A DNA stretch of 64,000 nt from DTLC01 sp964555645. Its GTDB lineage: Bacteria; Verrucomicrobiota; Verrucomicrobiia; Limisphaerales; DTLC01. A program made the translations under genes and the position numbers. The stretch is from assembly GCA_964555645.1 (NCBI GenBank), contig CAZKTA010000007.1:1-64000 (forward strand), read 5' to 3'. Below are positions 1 to 9,033 of this stretch, one piece after another; position 1 is the first letter of the stretch, and the number at the start of each line of letters is the position of its first letter. Under the pieces are notes generated by a model. It was not told the origin of the DNA, made no database searches, and saw only the letters and a list, made by a program, of their open reading frames with translations.

Positions 1-1
1 T

Positions 2-3000
2 GGCTCTGAGTGGTTTGTGGGACGCAATTTTAGTCTGTCTGGGGTAATAACACTGTTGGATACAAACCGTGATTTGGTTGTGGTCCAAGACTCTACAGGG
101 GCAGTAGCATTACACTCGTGCCTGGGAAATAAGCCACTGCGTGTCGGTCAGCTTGTCTTAGTCAAAGGGACAAATGCAGTGCCATACGTTGTGAGTCTGC
201 CTGATTATCCACACAAGCCATCGAGTAATGCGATTCTAAGGCAATTCGAGGCACCCGCAAATCTGGGCGAATACTATCTGACACGGATGCGCGGGTATGT
301 GCATCCGCCTGCTACAGGAGAATACACATTTTGGATCGCGACCGATAATTCGTCGGAGCTATGGTTAAGTACAGATTCCGATCCCCGCAATAAAAGGCGA
401 ATCGCCTTTATTCAGCGGTACAACTGGGTAGACCGGCGCGACTGGTCAAAATACCCGTCACAGCAGTCTGAGCCGGTCTTGTTGAAAGCTGGCGAGCGAT
501 ACTACATCGAAGCAATTCACGAACAAACAACGTTGGCAGGACATTTGGCTGTTGCGTGGGCTGGGCCGTTAATGCAGCGGATGATTATAGACTATCGGCA
601 CCTTACCCCGTGGCGTGGAGATGGAAACCAAATGTCCGGTGAGGGCACAAAAGGGATACTTTGGGAATACTGGACGAATTTTACATGGGGCAACTTGGAG
701 GTAGTTTCTGGGCCGGGGCCATTTGAATCAGCACTAACTGTTGGGCAAATGCATGTGGAGGTGCTCGGGCTTGGACAAATGCCCGAGCCGAAGAAGTTGT
801 TGCTAAGCCAAAGATTGGCTCCGGCAGACAACTATCATTGGGTTGAAGTACAAGGCTACGTCACATTTGCAGGGCTAGATGAAACCGGTGCTTTTCTTGA
901 GATAACTGACGGGCAAGGCAAAGTGCGTGTGTTTGTGCCAAAAGGCACTCATGAGTTGGTTCGGACAATTTGTAACTCTGGCGTACGTGTCAGGGGCGTG
1001 TGTGAAGGCGCCTACGACCTAAATCGTGGTTTGGTTCCGGGTGTGATTTGGGCAACTGCGAAAGACTCGATTGCACCGACCGAGTTTGAAGAAACCGGTC
1101 CTGTGGACTTAACCGATAGACTTACAGAATCAACCCCGGCTGCTACAGGCCGGACACTGAGCGGGTTCTACGGCACACGCGGTGTGATTACGTTTAATGA
1201 CCACGTGTTTGGGAAACATTATATGTTCATTCAAGAGGGCGCTGCAGTGGTTTTGGTTTCGCTTCAAGAACTACGGTTGAAAAATGACTTCAAGGTTGGG
1301 CAATTACTGGACGCGGCTGGGTCATTGGAACGTGGCCGGTCTGTGCCGGTGCTGCGCCCATTGGTTGTGCGGGAAGTTGGCTTGCATCCAATGCCCGCAC
1401 CAATAACTCAGCCGCTACAAGCTCTGTCACCTGAAGACAGCGATGGTAGATGGGCTGAGGTTGATGGCGTGGTTCAGCGTGTGAACTCTAACGGCACGTT
1501 GCACCTGGTGGGTAAGAGCGGTCGTATCGACTTGTGGATTAGTCAGGCGCCATTGGCTTTTTTGAATCAATACGTAGATGCGCGGATTCGCGCGCGCGGT
1601 GTTTTGTCTTTAACAATGCTGGATGCGCCGGTTTTGTTGGTTCCTGGTCGCGCTTTTGTACACGTCGAAAAAGAACCGGCCGATAACCCTTTTGAAATCC
1701 CAGCTATTCGTGTTACAGACCTTTGGACTGGCACACCAGAGACTCAATCTCTACATCGGGTTCGGGTTATCGGTGTGGTCACGTACCGTGATGCCGGGTC
1801 GTTTTTCTTGCAGGATGATTCAGCAGCCGTCCGTGTAATCGCCGATAAAAGCGCGCACATTAATGTGGGGGATAAATTGGATGTGGTGGCTTTCCCAAGT
1901 ACAACTGCGGCCGGCCCCACCTTAACAGAACCGTTGGTACGCCCACTTGGGATTCGGCAAGCTGTTCAACCGCAAAAGCTAAACTTCGCCAAGGTCTTTG
2001 GACTTGAACAACGCGGTTTACTGGTCGAAACAACGGCAAATCTATTTGCTCAGAAAACAAATGGCCCCGAGCAAGTTTTGCAACTCCAAGAGCATGGATA
2101 TGCGTTCGAGGCTGTGCTCGCAGAACCAAACGGTCAGTTGCCATCCATTCAACGCGGCAGCCGCGTGAAGGTTGTCGGGATTTATGAGTACGGACAGGTT
2201 TCACAGGCCACACCGGAAAAATCGGGAGCACAGCCTGCGTCCAGCGGTCTTATGCGAGTGCTATTGCGAGCACCCTCGGATTTAGTGGTACTCAGCGGGC
2301 CGCCCTGGTGGACGTTGGAACGGACGGTCGCCTTAGTAGGTGGGCTGCTTGCAACTTTATTGATAGCGCTGCTTTGGGTGCATCTATTGCGCCGGCGGCT
2401 TGGGCGGCAACAAGCAGCGCGGCTTGCCTTTGCGCGTCAGTTTTTACAGGGCCAGGAAGCCGAACGGCATCGGATCGCGGTTAACTTGCACGACAGCCTT
2501 GGGCAAAATTTGCTGGTCATTAAAAACCAGGTACGACTGGCCATGCAATCGCTCGCTGACGAATCAGCCCTCCGGCAACGATTGAATGAGATCTCTGAAA
2601 TCGCCTCACAAGCGGTCGAAGAAGTGCGCCAGATAATAAACGATCTACGCCCGTATCAATTGGACAGACTGGGCCTCTCACAAGCGATTCGCGCCATAGT
2701 AAATCGTGCGTCCGAGAGCAGTTCAATCGTGTTTGCAAGTCACGTGGACGACGTTGATTCTGTCTTCGACAAGCATTCTGAGATCCACATCTACCGGATC
2801 GTTCAAGAAGCCGTGAATAATGTGCTCAAACATTCTCAAGCCACAGAAGCCACTGTTGTGGTCAAGGCCGATACTGACCGTGTAACGCTTTCAATCCGCG
2901 ACAACGGAAAAGGGGTTGATCCAGACGCACTAGATTTCTCAGACCCGACCGGCCCAGGGCATGGTTTAAGCGGCATAGCTGAGCGCGTTCGTATCTTAGG

Positions 3001-3082
3001 TGGCAGATGGAACCTGGACTCGCAGCCGGGACAGGGCACACGCCTGACCGTCGAAATTCCAAAACCTGTCCAGCAACCATGA
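2..3082 (+). CDS. Sensor histidine kinase with PA14 and repeated OB-like sensor modules (5' partial)
   Basis: This is the membrane sensor kinase of a two-component pair. The frame is open to the left edge and begins inside a beta-rich module with no signal peptide, so the true start lies outside the window; a GTG at 17 is only an internal candidate. A PA14 domain (about residues 65-190, counting from 17) suggests binding of an extracellular carbohydrate. Around it are about six modules of the form V-x-G-V-(I/V)-T followed by F-(F/L)-x-Q-(D/E), which look OB-fold-like. One membrane helix lies at about 770-792. The HisKA_3 dimerisation box HDSLGQ has its phospho-acceptor His at about 825. The HATPase has an N box (EAVNNVLKHS, about 930) and G boxes (DNGKGVD, GHGLSG). 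This is the NarL/DegS class. The stop overlaps the next start as ATGA, so the two genes are coupled. Confidence 0.9.
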   Translation, partial: GSEWFVGRNFSLSGVITLLDTNRDLVVVQDSTGAVALHSCLGNKPLRVGQLVLVKGTNAVPYVVSLPDYPHKPSSNAILRQFEAPANLGEYYLTRMRGYVHPPATGEYTFWIATDNSSELWLSTDSDPRNKRRIAFIQRYNWVDRRDWSKYPSQQSEPVLLKAGERYYIEAIHEQTTLAGHLAVAWAGPLMQRMIIDYRHLTPWRGDGNQMSGEGTKGILWEYWTNFTWGNLEVVSGPGPFESALTVGQMHVEVLGLGQMPEPKKLLLSQRLAPADNYHWVEVQGYVTFAGLDETGAFLEITDGQGKVRVFVPKGTHELVRTICNSGVRVRGVCEGAYDLNRGLVPGVIWATAKDSIAPTEFEETGPVDLTDRLTESTPAATGRTLSGFYGTRGVITFNDHVFGKHYMFIQEGAAVVLVSLQELRLKNDFKVGQLLDAAGSLERGRSVPVLRPLVVREVGLHPMPAPITQPLQALSPEDSDGRWAEVDGVVQRVNSNGTLHLVGKSGRIDLWISQAPLAFLNQYVDARIRARGVLSLTMLDAPVLLVPGRAFVHVEKEPADNPFEIPAIRVTDLWTGTPETQSLHRVRVIGVVTYRDAGSFFLQDDSAAVRVIADKSAHINVGDKLDVVAFPSTTAAGPTLTEPLVRPLGIRQAVQPQKLNFAKVFGLEQRGLLVETTANLFAQKTNGPEQVLQLQEHGYAFEAVLAEPNGQLPSIQRGSRVKVVGIYEYGQVSQATPEKSGAQPASSGLMRVLLRAPSDLVVLSGPPWWTLERTVALVGGLLATLLIALLWVHLLRRRLGRQQAARLAFARQFLQGQEAERHRIAVNLHDSLGQNLLVIKNQVRLAMQSLADESALRQRLNEISEIASQAVEEVRQIINDLRPYQLDRLGLSQAIRAIVNRASESSSIVFASHVDDVDSVFDKHSEIHIYRIVQEAVNNVLKHSQATEATVVVKADTDRVTLSIRDNGKGVDPDALDFSDPTGPGHGLSGIAERVRILGGRWNLDSQPGQGTRLTVEIPKPVQQP

Positions 3083-3732
3083 ACACACCCCCGAAAATCA
3101 TCATTGTGGATGATCACCCGCTGTTCAGGCGCGGCCTGCGCGAAGTCATCGAAGAAAGTGGCAGATTTATTGTTATTGGCGAAGCCTCTGACGGCGAGCA
3201 GGCAATAAAAATGATCTGTGAACTTAGCCCACAGATTGCAGTTGTTGACATTGACATGCCTCATTTCAACGGCCTGCAAATGGCACGTACCGTACGTAAG
3301 ATGGGGCTGTCTGTGGCAATTGTTTTTCTGACCATGTACAAAGAGGAAGACATGTTCAATGCCGCGATGGACCTCGGAGTCAAAGCCTATGTGATCAAAG
3401 AAAGCGCTGCAGATGATATATTGACCGCGCTCGAGAAGGTTAGCCGCGGTGAAGCGTTTGTCAGCCCCGCTATTTCGGCCTTGCAACAAAGGCGAGCAGA
3501 TCGTGCCCGCCAATTGCTGTTGGGCAAACCCCAAATTGACAGCCTGACTCCAACCGAACGCCGCATACTTAAACTCGTTGCCGAAGACCGCACCAGCAAG
3601 GAAATCGCCCAACTGCTAGGAATTAGTGTCAGGACCGTCGAAAACCACAGGCTCAATATCTGCCATAAACTAAACCTGCACGGCAGCCATAGCCTGCTTA
3701 AATTCGCTTTCGACAATAAGTCGTATCTGTAG
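3079..3732 (+). CDS. NarL/FixJ-family response regulator
   Basis: A 217-residue transcription regulator. The receiver domain has the acidic pair at D11-D12, the probable phospho-acceptor D57 in VVDIDMP, and the conserved Lys in VIKES. A LuxR-type helix-turn-helix follows (LTPTERRILKLV, SKEIAQLLGIS, VRTVENHR) near the C terminus. I chose the ATG at 3079 because it overlaps the kinase stop (ATGA) and the protein then begins directly with the receiver strand; a longer frame upstream only shadows the kinase gene. It is very likely phosphorylated by the kinase next to it. Its targets cannot be read from the window. Confidence 0.95.
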   Translation: MNTPPKIIIVDDHPLFRRGLREVIEESGRFIVIGEASDGEQAIKMICELSPQIAVVDIDMPHFNGLQMARTVRKMGLSVAIVFLTMYKEEDMFNAAMDLGVKAYVIKESAADDILTALEKVSRGEAFVSPAISALQQRRADRARQLLLGKPQIDSLTPTERRILKLVAEDRTSKEIAQLLGISVRTVENHRLNICHKLNLHGSHSLLKFAFDNKSYL

Positions 3733-3758
3733 CGATCGCCGGCGCCACAGGTGCGAAC

Positions 3759-3773
3759 CACGCTCGCAGCGTG
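3759..3773. repeat. Hairpin, 6-bp stem
   Basis: CACGCT and AGCGTG are perfect inverted arms around a 3-nt loop, starting 27 nt after the response-regulator stop. No T-run follows, so it may be a transcript-end structure or one copy of the dispersed hairpins seen elsewhere in the gaps. Confidence 0.45.
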
Positions 3774-3990
3774 CTGAGCGCCGCGTATCTTAAGCAGGAA
3801 CGATCCGATTAAGCACGCGCAACTGAGGGATTTTCACGGGAGCAGGCTTAGGGGTGGATTCAACTGCGTTGCAGTTGGGGTAGGCAGTCAGCTTGTCCAG
3901 AATATCGCCTTACCAACGGCAGCAGATTTGTCTGCGGAGCGCCAGTTCCAAGCTTGTCTTGCCCGGCGGTCGGTTGTGGCCGCGCCACAC

Positions 3991-4012
3991 GCTCAGCGCC
4001 TCCACGCTGAGC
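3991..4012. repeat. Hairpin, 8-bp perfect stem
   Basis: GCTCAGCG and CGCTGAGC are exact inverted arms with a 6-nt loop, in the middle of a gene-free stretch. No T-run follows. Function unknown. Confidence 0.45.
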
Positions 4013-4682
4013 CGTAGGGTCCTCACCGGCACTCTTAACCGGTGGCTCGCCAACTCGAACAACATCTTGCCCATTGCCTCGGGTTGTTAGCTCGCATGCT
4101 GCCGCACCACTATCAACCGCTGCCCGGGCTGAGTCCAGTTCCATTTCCTGAACTGACAAACCGGTCACTGTTCGCGCTTACCAATATTTGTCGGCACGCC
4201 GACAGGCCGCCTGTATCTTCTGCGTGAGCTTCACCTCGAAAATGAACTTTAAGCCAAGCCCCCCCAAAAGTGCTCTGCCCAGCGCATGCACCACCGTAGG
4301 ATCATTAAGCAACCAAGCCATGCGGCAAAGTTTAGCTGGGCCGCACAGAATCGTGCTCACATGCAACAGCGTGACATTAAGTCGGACGGTATGCCCTGGA
4401 GCTGCTGTGAGCGTACGGCAGCTCCTTGCGGTGCGGGTTAGCAGAAGTGCTTTTGGTGAAGAAAATGTGACCAAACAATCAGCCCACAGTAGGCGTTCAG
4501 CCGTTGATCAGTAAACGAAAAACCCACACCAATGTAGTGGCGGCTTTGGTGGAAATGTTTAGGCGCCGTGACCGGAACGCCTCTCCTAGGAAGGCGAGCG
4601 AGCCGAGTTTCCTGCATAATCCCAACGCCGCTAGATCATGCTAATCTTTTCAACCTGACTTTCTGTCTAATTGTTGAGGCGT

Positions 4683-5561
4683 TCAGTAGAGCCACTCTAG
4701 GATTTGACCCATTGGGTTTAGGCGTACACCACGACGGCGGTATGCCCAACACATGTAACTAATGCTTACGAAAAACGATGCGGGTAGACGGTTTGCTGCG
4801 CAAATCTTCACGCCGAGCAAAGTAGTGCGACCGCCAAAGCCCATCGGGCCGATACCAAGTTGATTTGCCGTAGCCAGAACATCCTGCTCGAGTGCAGCAA
4901 GTTCAGGACTCGGGTTACGGTCGTCCAGTGTCCTGAGCAATTGTTGTTTGGCGAGTGCATAACCTGTTGCGCGGTCGGCCCCAATACACACGCCGAGCAC
5001 GCCTGGGCTGCACCCTTTGCCTTGAGCTTGCAGTACAGCGTCAAGGATCGCCTTGCGGCAACCAGCCAAGTCACGATTTGCGCTGAGCCGGTTATCTGGC
5101 AGTGAGTATTGCGTGCTAACATTTTCGCACCCACCACCTTTAAGCAAGAGCCGCACGGTGAGGCCGGCGCCATGCTCGTGGTGGTAGTGAAACAAGAGCG
5201 TGCCCGAGCTTGTGTTGGTAGCGTCAATTGTGCCGCTGATAGGATCAACTGAGTTTTGGCGTAAGTAACCTTGTTGTGTTGCCTCACGAACAGCACGCAT
5301 AGCGGCGTCCTCAAATGCAGTTGTGTTGAAGCCAACCGGGCAATGCACATAAAAGTTTATTGTGCCGGTGTCCTGGCATATCGGCTGCGATTTTTGTTTG
5401 GCCAGCTGGATGTTGCGCAGGACAATTTCGAGCGTTGACCTGGCAAGGCTGTTCGGTTGTTCGCGCTCGGTGGCGGTGTGGATGGCGGAAAGGACGTCGT
5501 TTGGCAACTCGACTGAGGCGCGCCTGATCAATTCCAACAAAGACTGTTGCAACTCATTCAT
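4683..5561 (-). CDS. Class I (Fe-S) fumarate hydratase, alpha subunit only
   Basis: This 292-residue protein matches the N-terminal (alpha) half of oxygen-sensitive class I fumarases and tartrate dehydratases, which interconvert fumarate and malate in the TCA cycle. Visible signatures are PICQDTGT (first cluster cysteine), GGGCEN, GCSPG followed by IGADRA, GPMGFGGRTTLLG, and a C-terminal LPASFFVSISYMCWA that may carry the third cluster cysteine. In family members the beta domain, fused or encoded next door, helps form the active site. Here the protein stops right after the alpha part and no beta gene lies within the downstream 950 bp. It could be a two-subunit enzyme with the beta gene elsewhere, or a broken fusion. 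The ATG start agrees with the usual family N terminus. Confidence 0.85.
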   Translation of the reverse strand: MNELQQSLLELIRRASVELPNDVLSAIHTATEREQPNSLARSTLEIVLRNIQLAKQKSQPICQDTGTINFYVHCPVGFNTTAFEDAAMRAVREATQQGYLRQNSVDPISGTIDATNTSSGTLLFHYHHEHGAGLTVRLLLKGGGCENVSTQYSLPDNRLSANRDLAGCRKAILDAVLQAQGKGCSPGVLGVCIGADRATGYALAKQQLLRTLDDRNPSPELAALEQDVLATANQLGIGPMGFGGRTTLLGVKICAANRLPASFFVSISYMCWAYRRRGVRLNPMGQILEWLY

Positions 5562-6047
5562 GATACGCTTGCAAAAGCCTATGGGCCGAGCTCAGGTATG
5601 TCAAACCAAGTGCCGGAGCTACAGGGGTATTCGACGGATGAACCGACCAATGAAAAAGTTCCAATCCGCCGGCAAAATATCGGCAACACGTCGGTTTGTG
5701 CATGATAATGCATCTGGGTTCTCTGCGTCTCTGCGGTTTGATTGTATATGCAGCGAACCGCGCACGCCTGGAAATCTGGCATAGTGGTAGCACGCATGAA
5801 CATGTGACAATGAATGTTTGGTAGTGCATGCTTTAGCATGTGTGCGTTAGCAGTGCAGGCTTCAGCGTGTATGGTGTTTCAGAATTACGCAACAAGCGCG
5901 CTGGGGTCCGACGACGAAAAGACAATCCTGTACATCACGGTATCATGATTTTTCAGCCTTAAGGCTGCACTGCAAAAACAGCATCTGGATCAACCGTTGG
6001 CATCGAGAACAGTTGCGGTTTTGTGGTGATGTCCTAATCTAACGGGC
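5562..6047. other. Intergenic region between divergent fumarase and pta genes
   Basis: No gene is visible in these 486 bp. The region must carry the promoters of both flanking genes, but I cannot assign convincing hexamers. It holds a pair of short hairpin repeats (5821-5873). Confidence 0.5.
5821..5873. repeat. Paired hairpin repeat units (copy A)
   Basis: Two related units about 29 nt apart: GTAGTGCATGCTTTAGCATG, then GCAGTGCAGGCTTCAGCGTG. The first folds as CATGCT-TT-AGCATG (5827-5840). The same paired layout recurs at 8935-8987 and single related units occur at 59356-59373 and, partly, near 22410. All copies lie between genes. This resembles a dispersed intergenic palindromic repeat; its role is unknown. 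Confidence 0.55.
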
Positions 6048-7094
6048 ATGCAACTGATTGGCCGATTAATAGAAAAGCTCCAGCGGCACCCGCGTCGCAT
6101 AGTTTTTACCGAGGGCAGCGAGCCGCGAGTGTTGCAGGCTGCGCGGCAGTTTCATTGTCTGCGGCTTGGGGCACCGATTTTGCTTGGGGAACGGCATGAG
6201 ATTGAAAAACGCGCAACGGAATTCAGGATTCCACTCGATCACATCCGGCTAATCAACCCTGAGGAAAGTGACGACCTGGAAACATTTGCTCATGCGCTGT
6301 ATTTGAGTCATCAATCACGCGGCATGAAGATGGCCGAGGCACGTGAAACGATGCTAAACCCGAATTATTTTGGGGCTATGATGGTAGCGATGCGCCAGGC
6401 CGACGGCCTTGTCACGGGCGCAACGCAGCCAACAACGGTGGTGCTGCGCGCGGTACTGCAGACAATTCGACTCGGCAAATGTTTCAGCACGGCGGTTGGC
6501 TGCACTGTGCTTGAGCTGGAAAACGCGGCTGTGGGCGAGTCTGGTGTGCTTGTGCTAGCTGATTGTGCTGTTGTGCCTGAGCCTACGATGGAACAATTGG
6601 CTGACATTGCAGTTGCGACTGCGCAATTTGCGCGGCAATTGTTCGGGTTCAAACCGCGTGTTGCGATGCTTTCGTACGCCACGCGGTGTCGTGCGTTACC
6701 CCCTGCAATTGGCAAGGTGCACGCTGCAATTGCAATTGCGCAGCGCAAGGCCAAAAAGCTCGCACTCGAAGCCGATTTCGACGGCGAAATGCAAATTGAT
6801 ACTGCGCTTGTGCCTGAGGTTGCCAGTGTCAAGATGCCAAAAAGCAAGGTCGCCGGGCGCGCCAATGTACTTATTTTCCCATGTCTAGCTGCGGCTGATA
6901 TTGCAGGTAAGGCACTCCGGCATGTTGCTCGTGCGCAGGCTTATGGACACATTTTGCTTGGGCTTGACCGACCGGCAGCAGATGTGTCACGGGGCACAAA
7001 CTCACGTGATATTTTGGGTGTAGCAGCCCTAGTTGGCGTGCAATCAATTGCATACCGCGATTTGTATCCTGACACGGGCGGCCCGGCCCAGTGA
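6048..7094 (+). CDS. pta: Phosphate acetyltransferase (phosphate acyltransferase family)
   Basis: A cytoplasmic enzyme that interconverts acetyl-CoA plus phosphate with acetyl phosphate plus CoA. At 348 residues it has the length of the single-domain PTA/PTB family. Signatures are RIVFTEGSEPRVLQAA at the N terminus, the ADGLVTGATQPT loop, LVLADCAVVPEPT, and PRVAMLSYATR. The N-terminal DRTGG and P-loop domains of enterobacterial Pta are absent. The last part (VLIFPCLAAADIAGKAL) departs from the usual FPDLNTGN-type motif, so a phosphate butyryltransferase-like substrate preference cannot be excluded. An acetate kinase gene is not in the window. hisC begins one base after its stop, so the two are probably co-transcribed. 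Confidence 0.85.
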   Translation: MQLIGRLIEKLQRHPRRIVFTEGSEPRVLQAARQFHCLRLGAPILLGERHEIEKRATEFRIPLDHIRLINPEESDDLETFAHALYLSHQSRGMKMAEARETMLNPNYFGAMMVAMRQADGLVTGATQPTTVVLRAVLQTIRLGKCFSTAVGCTVLELENAAVGESGVLVLADCAVVPEPTMEQLADIAVATAQFARQLFGFKPRVAMLSYATRCRALPPAIGKVHAAIAIAQRKAKKLALEADFDGEMQIDTALVPEVASVKMPKSKVAGRANVLIFPCLAAADIAGKALRHVARAQAYGHILLGLDRPAADVSRGTNSRDILGVAALVGVQSIAYRDLYPDTGGPAQ

Positions 7095-7095
7095 A

Positions 7096-8244
7096 ATGGG
7101 CGAGCCCGCGCCGTCACTTGGATTATTCAACCCGGAGACGACTGTGGCACTACCGTTCGCACTTAATCCAGCACTGGAGCAGTTACCCGTTTACCAGCCG
7201 GGCCGACCGATCGAAGAAGTCGCGCGCGAGCTTGGTCTGGTAGCTGATAACATCATTAAGCTTGCATCGAACGAAAATCCACTCGGGCCATCGCAACTTG
7301 CACTGAGGGCCATCCGAAAAGCGCTGCGGCGGATTAATCTTTATCCTGACGGGAACGCGTTCTACTTGAAACAGAAGCTTGCAGCCAAACTGGGTGTAAC
7401 AGCTGCAAACCTGGTTCTTGGCAACGGATCGAACGAGGTGCTCGAGCTTGTCGGCCACGCGCTGCTTGGGCCGGACAGTGAAGTTGTCGTCTCACAGTAC
7501 TGTTTTGCGGTTTATCCGATCGTGACGCATTTGTTTGGTGCGAAACTTACGGTTGTACCTGCAAAAAATTACGGACACGACCTTGATGCAATGCTGGGGG
7601 CGATCACGCCCAAAACGCGTGTTGTGTTTGTGGCGAACCCGAACAACCCCACAGGCACATGGGTGAGCCGCGACGCGCTTGCGCGGTTTGTGAACGCCGT
7701 GCCGCAGCGGGTTGTGCTTGTTTTGGACGAGGCATACATCGAGTTTATGGCTGAGCCACTTGATCTTTTGCCTGAGATTCGTGCGGGCACGAAACCTAAC
7801 CTGCTATTGGTGCGTACATTTTCGAAGATTTACGGTTTGGCTGGGTTGCGGCTCGGCTACGGCATTGGATACCCAGAATTCATTGCTGCACTGGAAAAGG
7901 TCCGGCAACCGTTCAACATAAACGCGGTGGCACAGGCAGCAGCGGTTGCTGCACTTGACGACACGCGGCATGTCGAGCGGACACGCCGCATAACCGTGCG
8001 CGGCCTGAATTTTTACGAGCGTTGGTTTAGTAAGCTCGGGTTGGAATATGTGCCATCGGCGGCGAATTTCATTCTGGTCAAGGTTGGAGACGGCCAACGC
8101 GTGTTTAACGAGCTGCAACGGCTCGGTGTCATAGTGCGACCGATGGCGAGTTATCAACTGCCGGAGTGGATCCGGCTCACCATTGGCACGCCCAGACAAA
8201 ACAAACGATGCCTAGATGCGCTTAGGAAAGTGCTCGGGATTTAG
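7096..8244 (+). CDS. hisC: Histidinol-phosphate aminotransferase
   Basis: A PLP-dependent class II aminotransferase that converts imidazole-acetol phosphate to histidinol phosphate in histidine synthesis. Family motifs: IKLASNENPLGPS near the N terminus, NLVLGNGSNEVLELV for cofactor binding, FVANPNNPTGTW, LDEAYIEF, and the Schiff-base lysine (about K244) in RTFSKIYGLAGLRLGYG. The ATG at 7096 gives 382 residues and starts one base after the pta stop. A longer frame from 7033 would run through the end of pta and is less likely. No other his genes are nearby, so related activities such as tyrosine or phenylalanine transamination remain possible. Confidence 0.88.
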   Translation: MGEPAPSLGLFNPETTVALPFALNPALEQLPVYQPGRPIEEVARELGLVADNIIKLASNENPLGPSQLALRAIRKALRRINLYPDGNAFYLKQKLAAKLGVTAANLVLGNGSNEVLELVGHALLGPDSEVVVSQYCFAVYPIVTHLFGAKLTVVPAKNYGHDLDAMLGAITPKTRVVFVANPNNPTGTWVSRDALARFVNAVPQRVVLVLDEAYIEFMAEPLDLLPEIRAGTKPNLLLVRTFSKIYGLAGLRLGYGIGYPEFIAALEKVRQPFNINAVAQAAAVAALDDTRHVERTRRITVRGLNFYERWFSKLGLEYVPSAANFILVKVGDGQRVFNELQRLGVIVRPMASYQLPEWIRLTIGTPRQNKRCLDALRKVLGI

Positions 8245-9033
8245 CCCGGGTATCTCTGTTGTATTGGTGCAGACGACCACGGCTCCTGAATTGCCTCGGG
8301 TGGGTGTGTGCTAATACCGGTTGCGGTTTGAAATTGCATCGTTGCCAAAAGGCTGCACGCAAACTCAGTGCACACTGTTCGGTACGCAACAGGCAGAAGA
8401 CTGGCCACCCGAACCCTAAAAACTGGATTGACGCGCATACTTGCCCCCCCGCCCCGCTGCTGCGGGAGTATGGCTGCAGACGCCTGTCTGTGCATGTACG
8501 CGCGCCAGACAGGCCTTGCGTGGAGTACCTTTTCTGCACCTGGTATGCCGGTCGTTTCGGGATAAGTTTGTTGAGTGAGTTTTGCCCAAGGGCATGCAAA
8601 CCCGCACGCAGGCGCCTGCGTTGCCCATCCAACTAAGTAATTCGGGCTAAACGGTGCAGTGACAAGGTGAAAATGCTATAAAATCGAGCTTTACACCGAT
8701 CGCAGTTTGGGCCTGCGCTACTCTGCTACATTAGGAGGAAGCCCAGGATTGGTAGGGAATGCTCCTGGCTTACGAAAGCGTTGGCCCGGTCTGTGGGTGA
8801 TGTGGGTGGATGATTCCCAACATCTGCCGGTCAAACAAGCAAACGCCAATAGCAGCCCGCCTGAAACCGTTGCACCATAAAAATCGCAGTTTCCAGCCGA
8901 CCAAAAGGACGTGGAACATTTATCTGTTGGATTCGTAGTCCATGCTTCAGCCTGTTTGTCGGTAGTGCGTGCTTTGCATGTTTGCTCTAACTACGCCCAG
9001 GCTGGACTACAACGGCAGTGGTATAAGCGACAT
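8245..9033. other. Gene-free gap of about 790 bp between convergent genes
   Basis: The gap lies between hisC (+) and glyS (-), both of which end here. I see no credible gene or RNA. The visible structure is a pair of hairpin repeat units at 8935-8987. The C-rich run near 8447 is unremarkable. Confidence 0.5.
8935..8987. repeat. Paired hairpin repeat units (copy B)
   Basis: Two units 27 nt apart, GTAGTCCATGCTTCAGCCTG and GTAGTGCGTGCTTTGCATG, matching the layout of the pair at 5821-5873. Each has imperfect inverted arms around a CTT(C/T) centre. It lies 50 bp from the end of glyS. Confidence 0.55.

Larger units (their letters stand above)
3733..4682. other. Gene-free gap of about 950 bp
   Basis: No recognisable gene. 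Short open frames on both strands have no domain signal and overlap each other. Two perfect hairpins are present (3759-3773 and 3991-4012). A minus-strand frame at 4178-4474 is open but unrecognised. The stretch lies downstream of the fumarase alpha gene, where a beta-subunit gene would be expected, and I see none. Confidence 0.6.

Noticed and set aside
2836..3612. Long minus-strand frame of 258 codons
   Set aside because: It lies antisense to the kinase and response-regulator genes, which have clear domains. The frame has no family signal.
4178..4474. Minus-strand frame of 98 codons downstream of the fumarase gene
   Set aside because: I considered it as a remnant of a fumarase beta subunit but none of the beta-subunit motifs is present.
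8222..8632. Minus-strand frame of 136 codons between hisC and glyS
   Set aside because: The Arg/Gln-rich composition and lack of any motif suggest chance. It also overlaps the hisC end.
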